Source: Flavobacteriaceae bacterium (GTDB lineage Bacteria; Bacteroidota; Bacteroidia; Flavobacteriales; Flavobacteriaceae). Taken from it: a stretch of DNA of 37,228 nt. The DNA lies in the NCBI GenBank assembly GCA_947446865.1, contig CANFHX010000025.1, positions 1-37,228 of the forward strand, in the 5' to 3' direction. This document shows positions 13,985-21,688 of the stretch, piece after piece (positions within the stretch are counted from its first letter, which is position 1; each line of letters starts with the position of its first letter). Position numbers and translations under genes: made by a program. The notes under the pieces were generated by a model that searched no databases, had not been told where the DNA came from, and saw only the letters and a program-made list of their open reading frames with translations.

Positions 13985-16056
13985 TTAAAATTGCTTTGTA
14001 TGGGCCGGAATCTACAGGGAAAACTACTTTAGCACAGCAATTAGCCGCTGCATTCAATACCCTTTGTATTCCAGAATTTGCGCGAGATTACCTGCAAAAA
14101 AAATGGGATGCTACCCAGCAAATTTGCCAACCCGAAGATTTATTACCTATTGCAATTGGTCAAATTCAACTAGAAAATGAGGCACTTGCAAAAGCAAATC
14201 AGTATTTATTTTGCGACACTAATTTATTAGTAACCAAAGTTTTTTCGGAACTGTATTATGGCTCTTGTGACCCCATTCTTGCAACTGCTGCGCAAAATCA
14301 TAATTACGATTTAGTTTTTTTAACCGATGTGGATTTCCCATGGGAGAAAGACGATTTACGAGACAAACCAGAAAATCGTCAAGAAACTTTAGCAATTTTT
14401 GAACAAGAATTACTAAAAAATAATAAACCCTATATTAAATTATCTGGAAACAAAGAAGAACGACTTGAAAAAGCAATTCAAATACTAAAAGACTTAAATA
14501 AAGCTAAGAGCTTAGGCTTAAATTCTGCTGATTTTGTTACAATTTATCATCGAAAAATTAATTTAGAAACGTTAGAATATCAATTTCAGATAGTAAAAAA
14601 CGGCTTGCCTAAAATTAATTTAGACCGACCAGCAGTAATAAAGGATGGTATTTTATCTGTTTCTAATGAAGAAGCTGTTTATCATGCCAATTATTTTGAT
14701 GAAAAAAAGAAAAATTTAAAACTTAAAAAATTTGTACCTGCATCAGGAGCTGCAAGTAGAATGTTTAAATTTTTGAATGAATTCGTTAGTGATTATAAAC
14801 CCAACGAAGAAACTATCAATGCTTATATAAATAGAAAAAAAGATAAAAATCTATATATATTTCTTGTTGCTAAAGAGATGTTTGCTTTTCACGATGCCGT
14901 TTTAGAAACAGCAAAAACATTAGTTTCCGATTTTGATTCGGCCTCTAAAGATGCTAAAGATTATGCGTTTATTAAAGCGATGTTAGCTCCAGAACATTTC
15001 AATTTTGCTAGTAAGCCCAAAGGCGTTTTGCCTTTTCATAAATACGAGGACCGTATTGCTACAGCAATTGAAGAGCATCTTAACGAATGTGTTGCCTATG
15101 CCACTTCTAACGATAAATCCAATTTGCATTTTACGGTTTCTGAGGAACACCAAAGCGATTTTGAAACTATTGTAAACGAGATGAAAAGTAAATTTGAAGC
15201 TAAAAACAATAGTTCCATTTTTGTAAAATATTCCTATCAAGATAAAGCTACGGATGTTATTGCACTAGATTTAGAAGGAAACCCATTTCGGGAGGAAAAT
15301 GGCCAATTGGTTTTTCGTCCAGGAGGCCATGGTGCTTTAATTGAAAATCTTAATACCCTTCATGCCGATATTATTTTTATCAAAAATATTGATAATGTTA
15401 TTCAAAATCATATCGAAATCGTCACTTTGTATAAAAAAGCATTGGCCGGAATAGTAATTCAAATTCAGGAAACTGTTTTTAATTATTTACATCTTTTAGA
15501 TAGTGGTGGGACTTCTAATGAAATCCTCAACGAAATTGTGAATTTCTTAGCAGCAAAATTGAACATCACTGCGCCAGAAGATTTTTCGAAATACACCAAA
15601 GAAAGCAAAATGGAATACCTTCAAACTACTTTAAACCGCCCAATTCGAGTATGTGGAATGGTTAAAAATGAAGGAGAACCGGGTGGAGGCCCTTTTTGGG
15701 TTCGAGATACCAAAGGGAATACCTTTCTTCAAATAATTGAAGCATCGCAGATAGAAAAAAATCAAGTTAAAATTCTAGAAAAAGCAACCCATTTTAATCC
15801 TGTAGATTTAGTATGTGCTACTAAAAACTACCAAGGGCAACAATTTGATTTGACCCAATTTGTAGATAAAAATACCGGCTTTATTGTTGAGAAAAATAAA
15901 AACGGAAAACCTTTAAAAGCCTTTGAATTACCAGGACTTTGGAATGGTGCTATGGCAAAATGGTTGACTGTTTTTGTGGAAGTTCCGTTGATTACTTTTA
16001 ATCCTGTGAAAACGGTGAACGATTTATTAAAACCTGCACACCAAGCACCAAATTAA
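13948..16056 (+). CDS. Fusion: NadR-type nicotinamide riboside kinase domain + DUF4301 domain
   Basis: 702 residues in one uninterrupted frame. Residues 12-188 are a NadR-like ribosylnicotinamide kinase: P-loop GPESTGKTT (19-27), EFARDYL, a FCDTNLLVT segment and the DVDFPWEKDDLRDKPENR lid. Residues about 190-702 are a DUF4301 domain. Two of its motifs look like UDP-sugar pyrophosphorylase/nucleotidyltransferase elements: FVPASGAASRMFK (262-274, resembling the G-x-G-x-R loop) and FRPGGHGALIENL (456-468), followed by IIFIKNIDNV. No internal Met marks a separate DUF4301 start. The start overlaps pnuC by 37 nt, which couples transport to phosphorylation. The product of the DUF4301 half is unknown. 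The individual domain calls are firmer than any joint function. Confidence 0.85.
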   Translation: MEENFKQQPTEVIKIALYGPESTGKTTLAQQLAAAFNTLCIPEFARDYLQKKWDATQQICQPEDLLPIAIGQIQLENEALAKANQYLFCDTNLLVTKVFSELYYGSCDPILATAAQNHNYDLVFLTDVDFPWEKDDLRDKPENRQETLAIFEQELLKNNKPYIKLSGNKEERLEKAIQILKDLNKAKSLGLNSADFVTIYHRKINLETLEYQFQIVKNGLPKINLDRPAVIKDGILSVSNEEAVYHANYFDEKKKNLKLKKFVPASGAASRMFKFLNEFVSDYKPNEETINAYINRKKDKNLYIFLVAKEMFAFHDAVLETAKTLVSDFDSASKDAKDYAFIKAMLAPEHFNFASKPKGVLPFHKYEDRIATAIEEHLNECVAYATSNDKSNLHFTVSEEHQSDFETIVNEMKSKFEAKNNSSIFVKYSYQDKATDVIALDLEGNPFREENGQLVFRPGGHGALIENLNTLHADIIFIKNIDNVIQNHIEIVTLYKKALAGIVIQIQETVFNYLHLLDSGGTSNEILNEIVNFLAAKLNITAPEDFSKYTKESKMEYLQTTLNRPIRVCGMVKNEGEPGGGPFWVRDTKGNTFLQIIEASQIEKNQVKILEKATHFNPVDLVCATKNYQGQQFDLTQFVDKNTGFIVEKNKNGKPLKAFELPGLWNGAMAKWLTVFVEVPLITFNPVKTVNDLLKPAHQAPN

Positions 16057-16080
16057 ATACTACTACTGCAACTTTTTTTT

Positions 16081-16166
16081 GCCACAGATTAAACAGATTG
16101 CACGGATTATCACAGATTTTTTATTTAACGAAAGTAAAAATCCGTTTAATCCGTGGAATCTGTGGC
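16081..16166. repeat. 86-bp imperfect inverted repeat (GCCACAGATT family)
   Basis: Outer arms GCCACAGATT (16081-16090) and AATCTGTGGC (16157-16166) are perfect complements. Inner blocks ACGGATT and AATCCGT also pair. This is the sort of intergenic repeat seen in many Flavobacterium genomes. It follows the fusion gene and may also act as a terminator. Confidence 0.75.
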
Positions 16167-16255
16167 TAAAAAAGTATGGACAACGAATTAATAATTAACT
16201 TTGTGCCTTCACAGATAAAAAACTTTGAGTCTTAGCGCCTTCGTGGCAAAAAAAA

Positions 16256-16657
16256 ATGAATAAAGAAAAAATCATAAACGAACTAAAATTCAAAGCCGTA
16301 AGAAGCTCTGGTGCCGGAGGACAAAACGTCAATAAAGTTTCGTCTAAGGTAGTGCTTACCTATGATTTAAATGCTTCCCAAGCACTTTCGGAAGAAGAAA
16401 AAGAAGTACTTTCTGCGAAGTTAAAATCTAAATTAACTCTTGAAAATATTTTAATTATCAATTGTGATGAAGACCGAAGCCAACTTAAAAACAAAGAAAT
16501 TGTAATCAAGCGATTCCTAGATTTAATTGCAAAATCGTTAGTGGTTCCTAAAAAAAGAAAACCAACCAAAATACCAAGATCCGTTATCGAAAAACGATTG
16601 AAAAACAAATCGGTTATGGCAACTATTAAGCAAAATCGTAGGAAACCGGAGTTGTAG
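16256..16657 (+). CDS. arfB: Alternative ribosome-rescue factor ArfB (YaeJ-like peptidyl-tRNA hydrolase)
   Basis: 133 residues. The RSSGAGGQNVNKV motif places the GGQ tripeptide at residues 21-23, as in release factors and ArfB. There is no codon-recognition domain. The tail is Lys/Arg-rich (KKRKPTKIPRSVIEKRLKNKS...NRRKPEL), as needed for ArfB to enter the empty mRNA channel of stalled ribosomes and hydrolyse peptidyl-tRNA. The length is typical. The ATG is preceded by a repeat sequence ending in an A run and no recognisable Shine-Dalgarno, normal for Bacteroidetes. Confidence 0.94.
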   Translation: MNKEKIINELKFKAVRSSGAGGQNVNKVSSKVVLTYDLNASQALSEEEKEVLSAKLKSKLTLENILIINCDEDRSQLKNKEIVIKRFLDLIAKSLVVPKKRKPTKIPRSVIEKRLKNKSVMATIKQNRRKPEL

Positions 16658-16660
16658 TAT

Positions 16661-16717
16661 TAAGACAGAAGTATTAAGTATCTAGAAAAAATCTTACTAC
16701 TTAATACTTCAGTCTTA
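16661..16717. repeat. 20-bp-arm inverted repeat after arfB
   Basis: Arms 16661-16680 and 16698-16717 are complementary except at one position, around a 17-nt loop. The same TTAATACTT-type words recur near 10512-10545, so this is a dispersed intergenic repeat. It may terminate arfB transcription ahead of the riboswitch. Confidence 0.75.
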
Positions 16718-16727
16718 ATACTTTTTC

Positions 16728-16735
16728 TATATTTG
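16728..16735 (+). promoter_or_regulatory. -7 box TATATTTG ahead of the TPP riboswitch
   Basis: A perfect TAnnTTTG match. The predicted start of transcription (about 16741) coincides with the 5' side of the riboswitch. Confidence 0.65.
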
Positions 16736-16743
16736 CCCCGTCT

Positions 16744-16818
16744 CAAAAAGGGGTGCTCTAAATAACGAGCTGAGATTATACCCAATGAACCTGGGCAGGT
16801 AATGCTGCTAAGGGAAAA
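16744..16818 (+). promoter_or_regulatory. TPP riboswitch (THI element)
   Basis: The conserved THI blocks are in order: AGGGGTGCTC, GCTGAGATTATACCC (pyrimidine-binding arm), GAACCTGGGCAGG, then TAATGCTGCTAAGGGAAA closing the P1 stem. It binds thiamine pyrophosphate and represses the downstream gene. About 100 nt separate it from the TonB receptor start, room for an expression platform. The mechanism (termination or start sequestration) was not resolved by eye. Confidence 0.96.
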
Positions 16819-16919
16819 ATGACGAACGTAGTGTGCACGCTATAAAAAAGTCATAGGAAACAACATTTTAATTTTAACAAAGAATAATTACCTCTTTTTA
16901 TTCGTAACCTATTTTACGA

Positions 16920-19073
16920 ATGGAATTTTTATTTAATCCAATTTGCCGCAAAGGCACAAAGGCTCGAAGATTTAAACTTTTAAGTCTATTATCTATCCTC
17001 TTTTTTCTATTTTCTTTTCTCTCTTTTAGTCAAGAAAAACCCAAAGATTCTACCAAAGTTACCCAACTCGATGACGTTCTCGTTTCGGCAGTGCGTGTCA
17101 CCACTAAAACACCAGTTAGTTTTAGTAATCTAACTAAAAAGGACTTCCAATTTCGCAATCTTGGGCAAGATGTTCCCATTTTAATGAACTTTATGCCGTC
17201 GGTGGTTACTACTTCCGATGCAGGAAATGGCGTGGGCTATACCGGAATTCGTGTCCGCGGAAGCGATGCCACCCGTGTAAATGTAACCATCAACGGAATT
17301 CCCTTTAACGATGCCGAAGGAAGTGGATCTTATTTTGTAGACCTACCAGATCTTGCTTCGTCTGTAGAAAGTTTGCAGTTGCAACGTGGTGTAGGAACCT
17401 CTACTAATGGCGCTGGTGCTTTTGGCGCAAGTTTGAACATGCTCACCGATTCCTATTCTAAGAAAAGTTTCGGAGAAATCTCCAATTCGGGAGGGAGTTT
17501 CAACACTCGAAAAAGCACCGTCAAATTTAGTACGGGCATGATGAACGATCATTTTGAAATTGCTGGGCGCTTATCGCAAATTAAATCAAATGGATATATT
17601 GACCGAGGTTCGTCTGATTTGAAATCGTATTTTCTTCAAGGGACTTATGTTGGTAAAACAACAATCATTAAAGCATTAGCATTTGGTGGAACCGAAAAAA
17701 CCTATCAATCTTGGAATGGCATTGATGGGGAAACCATAAATAGTGACCGAACATTCAATTCTGCTGGAATTTTCACAGACGAATTTGGAAACACACGGTT
17801 TTATAATAACGAAACGGATAACTATCAACAAGATCATTATCAGTTGCATTGGAATGAAAAAGCAACTTCCTATTGGAATACTAACCTAGCGGTTCATTAT
17901 ACCAAAGGAAAAGGTTATTATGAAAATTATAAAGAAGATGCTGATTTTACAAAATATGGTTTAACACCTATTGCGGGACAAACAACAACTGATTTAATTC
18001 GTCAAAAATGGTTGGATAATGATTTTTATGGAACAACTTTTTCAGCAAATTATAAAAAAGATAAAATTGATTTTATTTTTGGAGGTGCTTACAACCAATA
18101 CAATGGCAAGCATTTTGGAAAAGTAATTTGGTCACGATATGCTTCTACTAGCGAATTGGGCGACCATTATTATGATAATTATGGTAACAAAAACGATGGT
18201 AATGTGTTTGCTAAAGTCAATTACCAACTTACTACTAAATGGAGTTTGTATGGCGATTTGCAATACCGACAAGTACAGTACCAAGCCAATGGCGTTGCTG
18301 CAGGATTGGTAAACGACACCTTTCATTTTTTCAATCCTAAAGCGGGTTTGAACTATGCGCTTAATGCTAAAAACATCCTGTATTTTTCGTATGCAAGAGC
18401 CAACAGAGAACCAAATAGAACCGACTACGAAGGGGGTACTGTGAAGCCTGAAAAACTTAACGATTACGAATTGGGATGGCGATTTACAACGGAAAAAGTG
18501 AAATGGAACACCAATATTTATTATATGGCTTACAAGGATCAATTAATTCTTACGGGTAATTTGGATGCCGTTGGAAATCCAATTCGTTCCAACAGTGAAA
18601 AAAGTTACCGTTTGGGATTGGAAGTAGATGCTACCATCGCGTTATCGAAACAAGTGAGCATCCGCCCGAATGTTACTTTAAGTCAGAACAAAAATGTAGA
18701 TTTGAATATAGACGGAGTAGGTTTCGGAAATAAAAATATTGCCTATTCTCCTAGTGTAGTCGCAGGAAATATCTTTGTTTACCAACCAACGAACGGATTG
18801 CAAATTGCAGTAGCCTCTAAATTTGTTGGCGATCAATATTTGAATAACATCGAATTAAAAGATGCCAAACTGCCTAATTATTTTGTAAATGATTTGAATG
18901 TATCCTATCCAATTTATCCAAAATCAATCTTTAAATCGATTGTTTTTACAGGATTGTGCAACAATATTATGAGTAAAAAATACAGTTCGAATGGGTATAT
19001 GTACGACATCTATCCGTATTATTACCCACAAGCAGGAAGAAATTTCTTAATAGGTATGACTTTGAAATTCTAG
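16920..19073 (+). CDS. TonB-dependent outer-membrane receptor, probably for thiamine
   Basis: 717 residues. The N-terminal signal peptide is unusually long, with a basic n-region (CRKGTKARRFK), a hydrophobic core and cleavage near SFSQ. A plug domain follows (about 50-165: GYTGIRVRGSDATRVNVTINGIPFND...LQRGVGTSTNGAGAFGASLNM), then a 22-strand-type barrel ending in the C-terminal aromatic GMTLKF. The TPP riboswitch directly upstream implies the substrate is thiamine or a precursor, matching the riboswitch-controlled OMR1-type receptors known in Bacteroidetes. No earlier or later in-frame start codon would give a better signal peptide. Part of the n-region is translated from dispersed repeat sequence. 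Confidence 0.92.
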   Translation: MEFLFNPICRKGTKARRFKLLSLLSILFFLFSFLSFSQEKPKDSTKVTQLDDVLVSAVRVTTKTPVSFSNLTKKDFQFRNLGQDVPILMNFMPSVVTTSDAGNGVGYTGIRVRGSDATRVNVTINGIPFNDAEGSGSYFVDLPDLASSVESLQLQRGVGTSTNGAGAFGASLNMLTDSYSKKSFGEISNSGGSFNTRKSTVKFSTGMMNDHFEIAGRLSQIKSNGYIDRGSSDLKSYFLQGTYVGKTTIIKALAFGGTEKTYQSWNGIDGETINSDRTFNSAGIFTDEFGNTRFYNNETDNYQQDHYQLHWNEKATSYWNTNLAVHYTKGKGYYENYKEDADFTKYGLTPIAGQTTTDLIRQKWLDNDFYGTTFSANYKKDKIDFIFGGAYNQYNGKHFGKVIWSRYASTSELGDHYYDNYGNKNDGNVFAKVNYQLTTKWSLYGDLQYRQVQYQANGVAAGLVNDTFHFFNPKAGLNYALNAKNILYFSYARANREPNRTDYEGGTVKPEKLNDYELGWRFTTEKVKWNTNIYYMAYKDQLILTGNLDAVGNPIRSNSEKSYRLGLEVDATIALSKQVSIRPNVTLSQNKNVDLNIDGVGFGNKNIAYSPSVVAGNIFVYQPTNGLQIAVASKFVGDQYLNNIELKDAKLPNYFVNDLNVSYPIYPKSIFKSIVFTGLCNNIMSKKYSSNGYMYDIYPYYYPQAGRNFLIGMTLKF

Positions 19074-19130
19074 TTATTTCAAATATAAAAAAAGAGGCCA
19101 TTTCATTAGTTAGGAGGTGGTCTCTTTTTT
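19005..19130 (+). repeat. Direct repeat, copy 1: 3' end of receptor gene plus terminator
   Basis: 126 bp holding the last 22 codons of the receptor and its terminator. It aligns throughout with 19454-19579. Confidence 0.85.
19087..19130 (+). terminator. Terminator of the thiamine receptor gene (copy 1)
   Basis: A-rich left arm AAAAGAGGCCA and right arm TGGTCTCTTTT (one G-T pair) with a long T run. It lies inside the duplicated 3'-end segment. Confidence 0.8.
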
Positions 19131-19150
19131 ATTTTTTTAAATTAAAACAG

Positions 19151-19430
19151 TGTATCCAGGCTGCCGACGATTGATTTCTGCTCGGATACAAAGTTTCCAA
19201 GCTGCCGACAATCGATTTCTGGTCGGATACAAAGTTTCCAAGCTGCCGACAATTGATTTCTGGTCGGATACAAAGTTTCTAGGCTCCCGACGATTGATTT
19301 CTGCTCGGATACAAAATTTCCAAGCTCCCGACAATTGATTTCTACTCGGATGACCCTTTTCTAAGCTCCCGATAATAGTTTTCTGCTCGGATGACCCTTT
19401 TCCAAGCTGCCGATTATTGTTTTTTTGATG
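19151..19430. repeat. Tandem array of a 41-bp unit (about 7 copies)
   Basis: The anchor CTGCC/CTCCC recurs at 19161, 19202, 19243, 19284, 19325, 19366 and 19407, exactly 41 bp apart each time. Units keep GCYSCCGA, TTTCTGGTCGG and ATACAAAGTTTCC-like blocks. The right-hand units diverge, with ATGACCCTTTT replacing ATACAAAGTTT. Each unit can pair CCGAC with GTCGG, or CCGA with TCGG. Both strands are partly open by chance, but 41 is not a multiple of 3, so coding is unlikely. Confidence 0.95.
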
Positions 19431-19453
19431 GAAGAGTTGGTACAGAGGGATAG

Positions 19454-19579
19454 GACATCCATCCGAATTAGTACCCACAAGCAGGTAGAAAATTCTTAAT
19501 AGGGTTGCCTTTGAAATTCTAGTTACTTTAATATATAAAAAAAGAGGCCATTTCATTAGTTAAGAAATGGCCTCTTTTT
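19454..19579 (+). pseudogene. Direct repeat, copy 2: decayed duplicate of the receptor 3' end
   Basis: Translating this copy in the receptor frame gives DIHPN, a stop, then YPQAGRKFLIGLPLKF and a stop. Compare DIYPYYYPQAGRNFLIGMTLKF in the intact gene. The terminator is also duplicated. It is a remnant of a duplicated receptor end, separated from the original by the 41-bp array. Confidence 0.85.
19539..19579. terminator. Bidirectional terminator in copy 2
   Basis: A perfect 16-bp stem, AAAAAGAGGCCATTTC / GAAATGGCCTCTTTTT, with a 9-nt loop. The right end touches the stop codon of the minus-strand fructokinase gene, which it now also serves. Confidence 0.88.
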
Positions 19580-20510
19580 ATAACGAAATCAGTTTACTGA
19601 TTTCCAAATTATCGGGTAATCGACCCACATTTTGGAGTTTTATTGCGGCTAATTTTTGCGCGATAGAAATGCTGGTATTTAAGTCATACTCGTGCAATTG
19701 CGCATAAAGAAAACCGGTCCAAAAAGCATCTCCTGCTCCGGTAGTATCTTTTATTTCTTCTAGTGGAATTGCCTTTTGAAACAGCAAACCTTCTTTAACA
19801 TCCGATACAACTACGCCGTTTTTACCTTTGGTAAGGCAAATGGTATTCGCTCCAAGAGCATGAAAATAATCAAAAATAAATTCTTCCGATTTTACTTCTG
19901 CAAATAATCGGTAGCAATCGTCTTCGCTAAGTTTCACCAACGGATCATAAGACAAATATTCTTTAATAACTTGTTTGGCTTCTTCTCTGTTGGGCCAAAT
20001 TCGTTCGGAAAAATTAATGTCAATGCTTAATTGTAAACCCAATTCTTTGGCTCTTTTGGCTCTGTTTAAAATGGTGGTTCTTGCTGGATTTTTGCTTAAA
20101 GCAAAACAAGTAGTATGAAATATTTTAGCCTCTGCAAGAACCGCATCTGGTAATTGTTCTTCGTATATTTCACAATCCGCTTGACGGTAGGGAATAAAAT
20201 CGGGGGTTTCTGTAGATTTTGAAACAAAAATAACCGAAGTTGGCAAGGTATCCGATTTACCTATTTGCGCCGTATTTACCTTATTGGCTTTTAATTTTCG
20301 GATAATATAATCCCCCAATCCGTCTTGACCGCAAGAAGCAACCAAAACTGAATTTAATCCCAATCGGGAGGCGTTTACCGCAACATTCGTTGGGGAACCA
20401 CCTAGAAAACGATGGTAATCTTTGGTTCTATTTATGGAAGTATTTACTTCATGACCGATAAAATCAATGAGTACTTCTCCGATACTTAGGATGTCTATAG
20501 ATTTATTCAA
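19578..20510 (-). CDS. Fructokinase (PfkB family)
   Basis: 310 residues. PfkB signatures are GGSPTNVAVNASRLG (37-51) and DTTGAGDAFWTGF (255-267, with catalytic Asp261). ILSIGEVLIDFIG at the N-terminus and SIDINFSERIWP (162-173) resemble bacterial fructokinases. The enzyme phosphorylates fructose (probably to fructose 6-phosphate) in the cytoplasm. It is the last gene of the operon, starting 2 nt after the stop of the GH gene. Its role fits release of fructose from sucrose by the upstream glycosidase. Substrate is inferred from similarity and context. Confidence 0.88.
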   Translation of the reverse strand: MNKSIDILSIGEVLIDFIGHEVNTSINRTKDYHRFLGGSPTNVAVNASRLGLNSVLVASCGQDGLGDYIIRKLKANKVNTAQIGKSDTLPTSVIFVSKSTETPDFIPYRQADCEIYEEQLPDAVLAEAKIFHTTCFALSKNPARTTILNRAKRAKELGLQLSIDINFSERIWPNREEAKQVIKEYLSYDPLVKLSEDDCYRLFAEVKSEEFIFDYFHALGANTICLTKGKNGVVVSDVKEGLLFQKAIPLEEIKDTTGAGDAFWTGFLYAQLHEYDLNTSISIAQKLAAIKLQNVGRLPDNLEISKLISL

Positions 20511-20512
20511 AA

Positions 20513-21688
20513 TTATAATAATAGTTTAAAATTGGTATTTAGGCTTTGTTGGAGCAGCACCTCTGCGGCTGCACTCCAAGCACAGAACGAAACGCCATTA
20601 GGGGCTTCGGTATTGGTATTGAAATTTTCATAAAAGGAATAATTACCTAGGGCATTGGCATCTTGAATTTTATTCAAAATAGTGGTTGCTTTTTTAGTTT
20701 CCGATTTGGAAAGCAAAGCCAATCCTAAAAAACCATTGACCATAGACCAACTTCCGCCATTATGAAACTCATAAGGGAAATTTCTAAATTCGTATTTGCA
20801 ATTGTTTTTTAATAAATTCCAATGTTCATCACATCCAAAAATAGGAGGCCAAAAGGCAGGCACTAATCCTAATTTGGTTTCCGATGCTAAGGCCGTGGCG
20901 TGGTGCAGAATGCTGTTTTGCACTGCATCGGTACCAATATTTAAAATAACCGCTAACGAATTTGCGAAAGCATCAAAATTAGTTTTGTATCCCGAAGGCG
21001 AAAAGGAACAAGGCATATATTCTTTAAAATCCAATTCGTTATAAGCACGTTCGTGGAATTTTTCTCCAATAGTATTCGGTTGAAAATTTACCTCAACTTG
21101 ATTTTTTATATTGTCAATCTTATCCGATAATTGCGTTTCCTTTGCAAAATGATTATAGCTTCGTAGTGCCCAAATTCGCAATAATTGGTCGTATAAAACA
21201 TAGCCATCGGTAATGTATTCATCGGCCCAATTTCCGGAAAGGGGAACGTATAAAAGATGTTTGTTGTTGAATTCCCAAGCATCCAAAAGGGCAAAACATT
21301 TTTCTATGGCAACTTTATTTTTTTCTAGAAAAGCTATATTATTTGTATAATAAACATATTGACAAACGCCAATTACAAACCAAGTAACGGCATCAACCCT
21401 TCCGGCTAAACCGCCATAACTGACTTCTATTTTATCCTCTGAAAAGAAAACATTAGAAGGAATGGTTCCAATTTTATGCTGGTGTTGTGCTAAAGTTTCT
21501 AAAGTGTTTTTAAAAGTGGCAATCAACTTTTCATCGCCAGAGGCTAATGCTGCCAAACCACATATTACGCCATCACGAGCCCAAACACGTTTGTAGTTGG
21601 AGGTGTTTTCAGCACTGGCTAAAAAGCCGTTTTCTGTAGAAACTTCGTGCAATAACGCAATTGCTTTTTGGTAGGCTGAATTATTCAC
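20513..21688 (-). CDS. Cytoplasmic (alpha/alpha)6-barrel glycosidase, GH100-like probable invertase
   Basis: 391 residues with no signal peptide. Alternating helices have conserved tips: YKRVWARDGVICGLAAL (32-48), YGGLAGRVDAVTWFVIG (91-107), GNWADEYITDGYVLYDQLL (152-170) and FPYEFHNGGSWSMVNGFLGLALL (304-326). The RDG, GRVDAVTWF and HNGGSW patterns resemble neutral/alkaline invertases (GH100) and the related amylo-1,6-glucosidase/MGH1 group. Acidic candidates are Asp155/Glu156 in WADEY. Context (sucrose-type MFS, fructokinase) suggests it hydrolyses sucrose to glucose and fructose. Alternative annotation is amylo-alpha-1,6-glucosidase. It overlaps the MFS gene by 8 nt. Confidence 0.8.
   Translation of the reverse strand: MNNSAYQKAIALLHEVSTENGFLASAENTSNYKRVWARDGVICGLAALASGDEKLIATFKNTLETLAQHQHKIGTIPSNVFFSEDKIEVSYGGLAGRVDAVTWFVIGVCQYVYYTNNIAFLEKNKVAIEKCFALLDAWEFNNKHLLYVPLSGNWADEYITDGYVLYDQLLRIWALRSYNHFAKETQLSDKIDNIKNQVEVNFQPNTIGEKFHERAYNELDFKEYMPCSFSPSGYKTNFDAFANSLAVILNIGTDAVQNSILHHATALASETKLGLVPAFWPPIFGCDEHWNLLKNNCKYEFRNFPYEFHNGGSWSMVNGFLGLALLSKSETKKATTILNKIQDANALGNYSFYENFNTNTEAPNGVSFCAWSAAAEVLLQQSLNTNFKLLL

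Noticed and set aside
19151..19430. CRISPR array
   Set aside because: Units are contiguous 41-bp tandem copies with no unique spacers between them, and no cas genes are present.
19137..19556. 139-aa minus-strand ORF and 62-aa plus-strand ORF over the tandem array
   Set aside because: They consist mostly of translated 41-bp repeats, whose unit length is not a multiple of 3. Openness on both strands reflects repeat composition.
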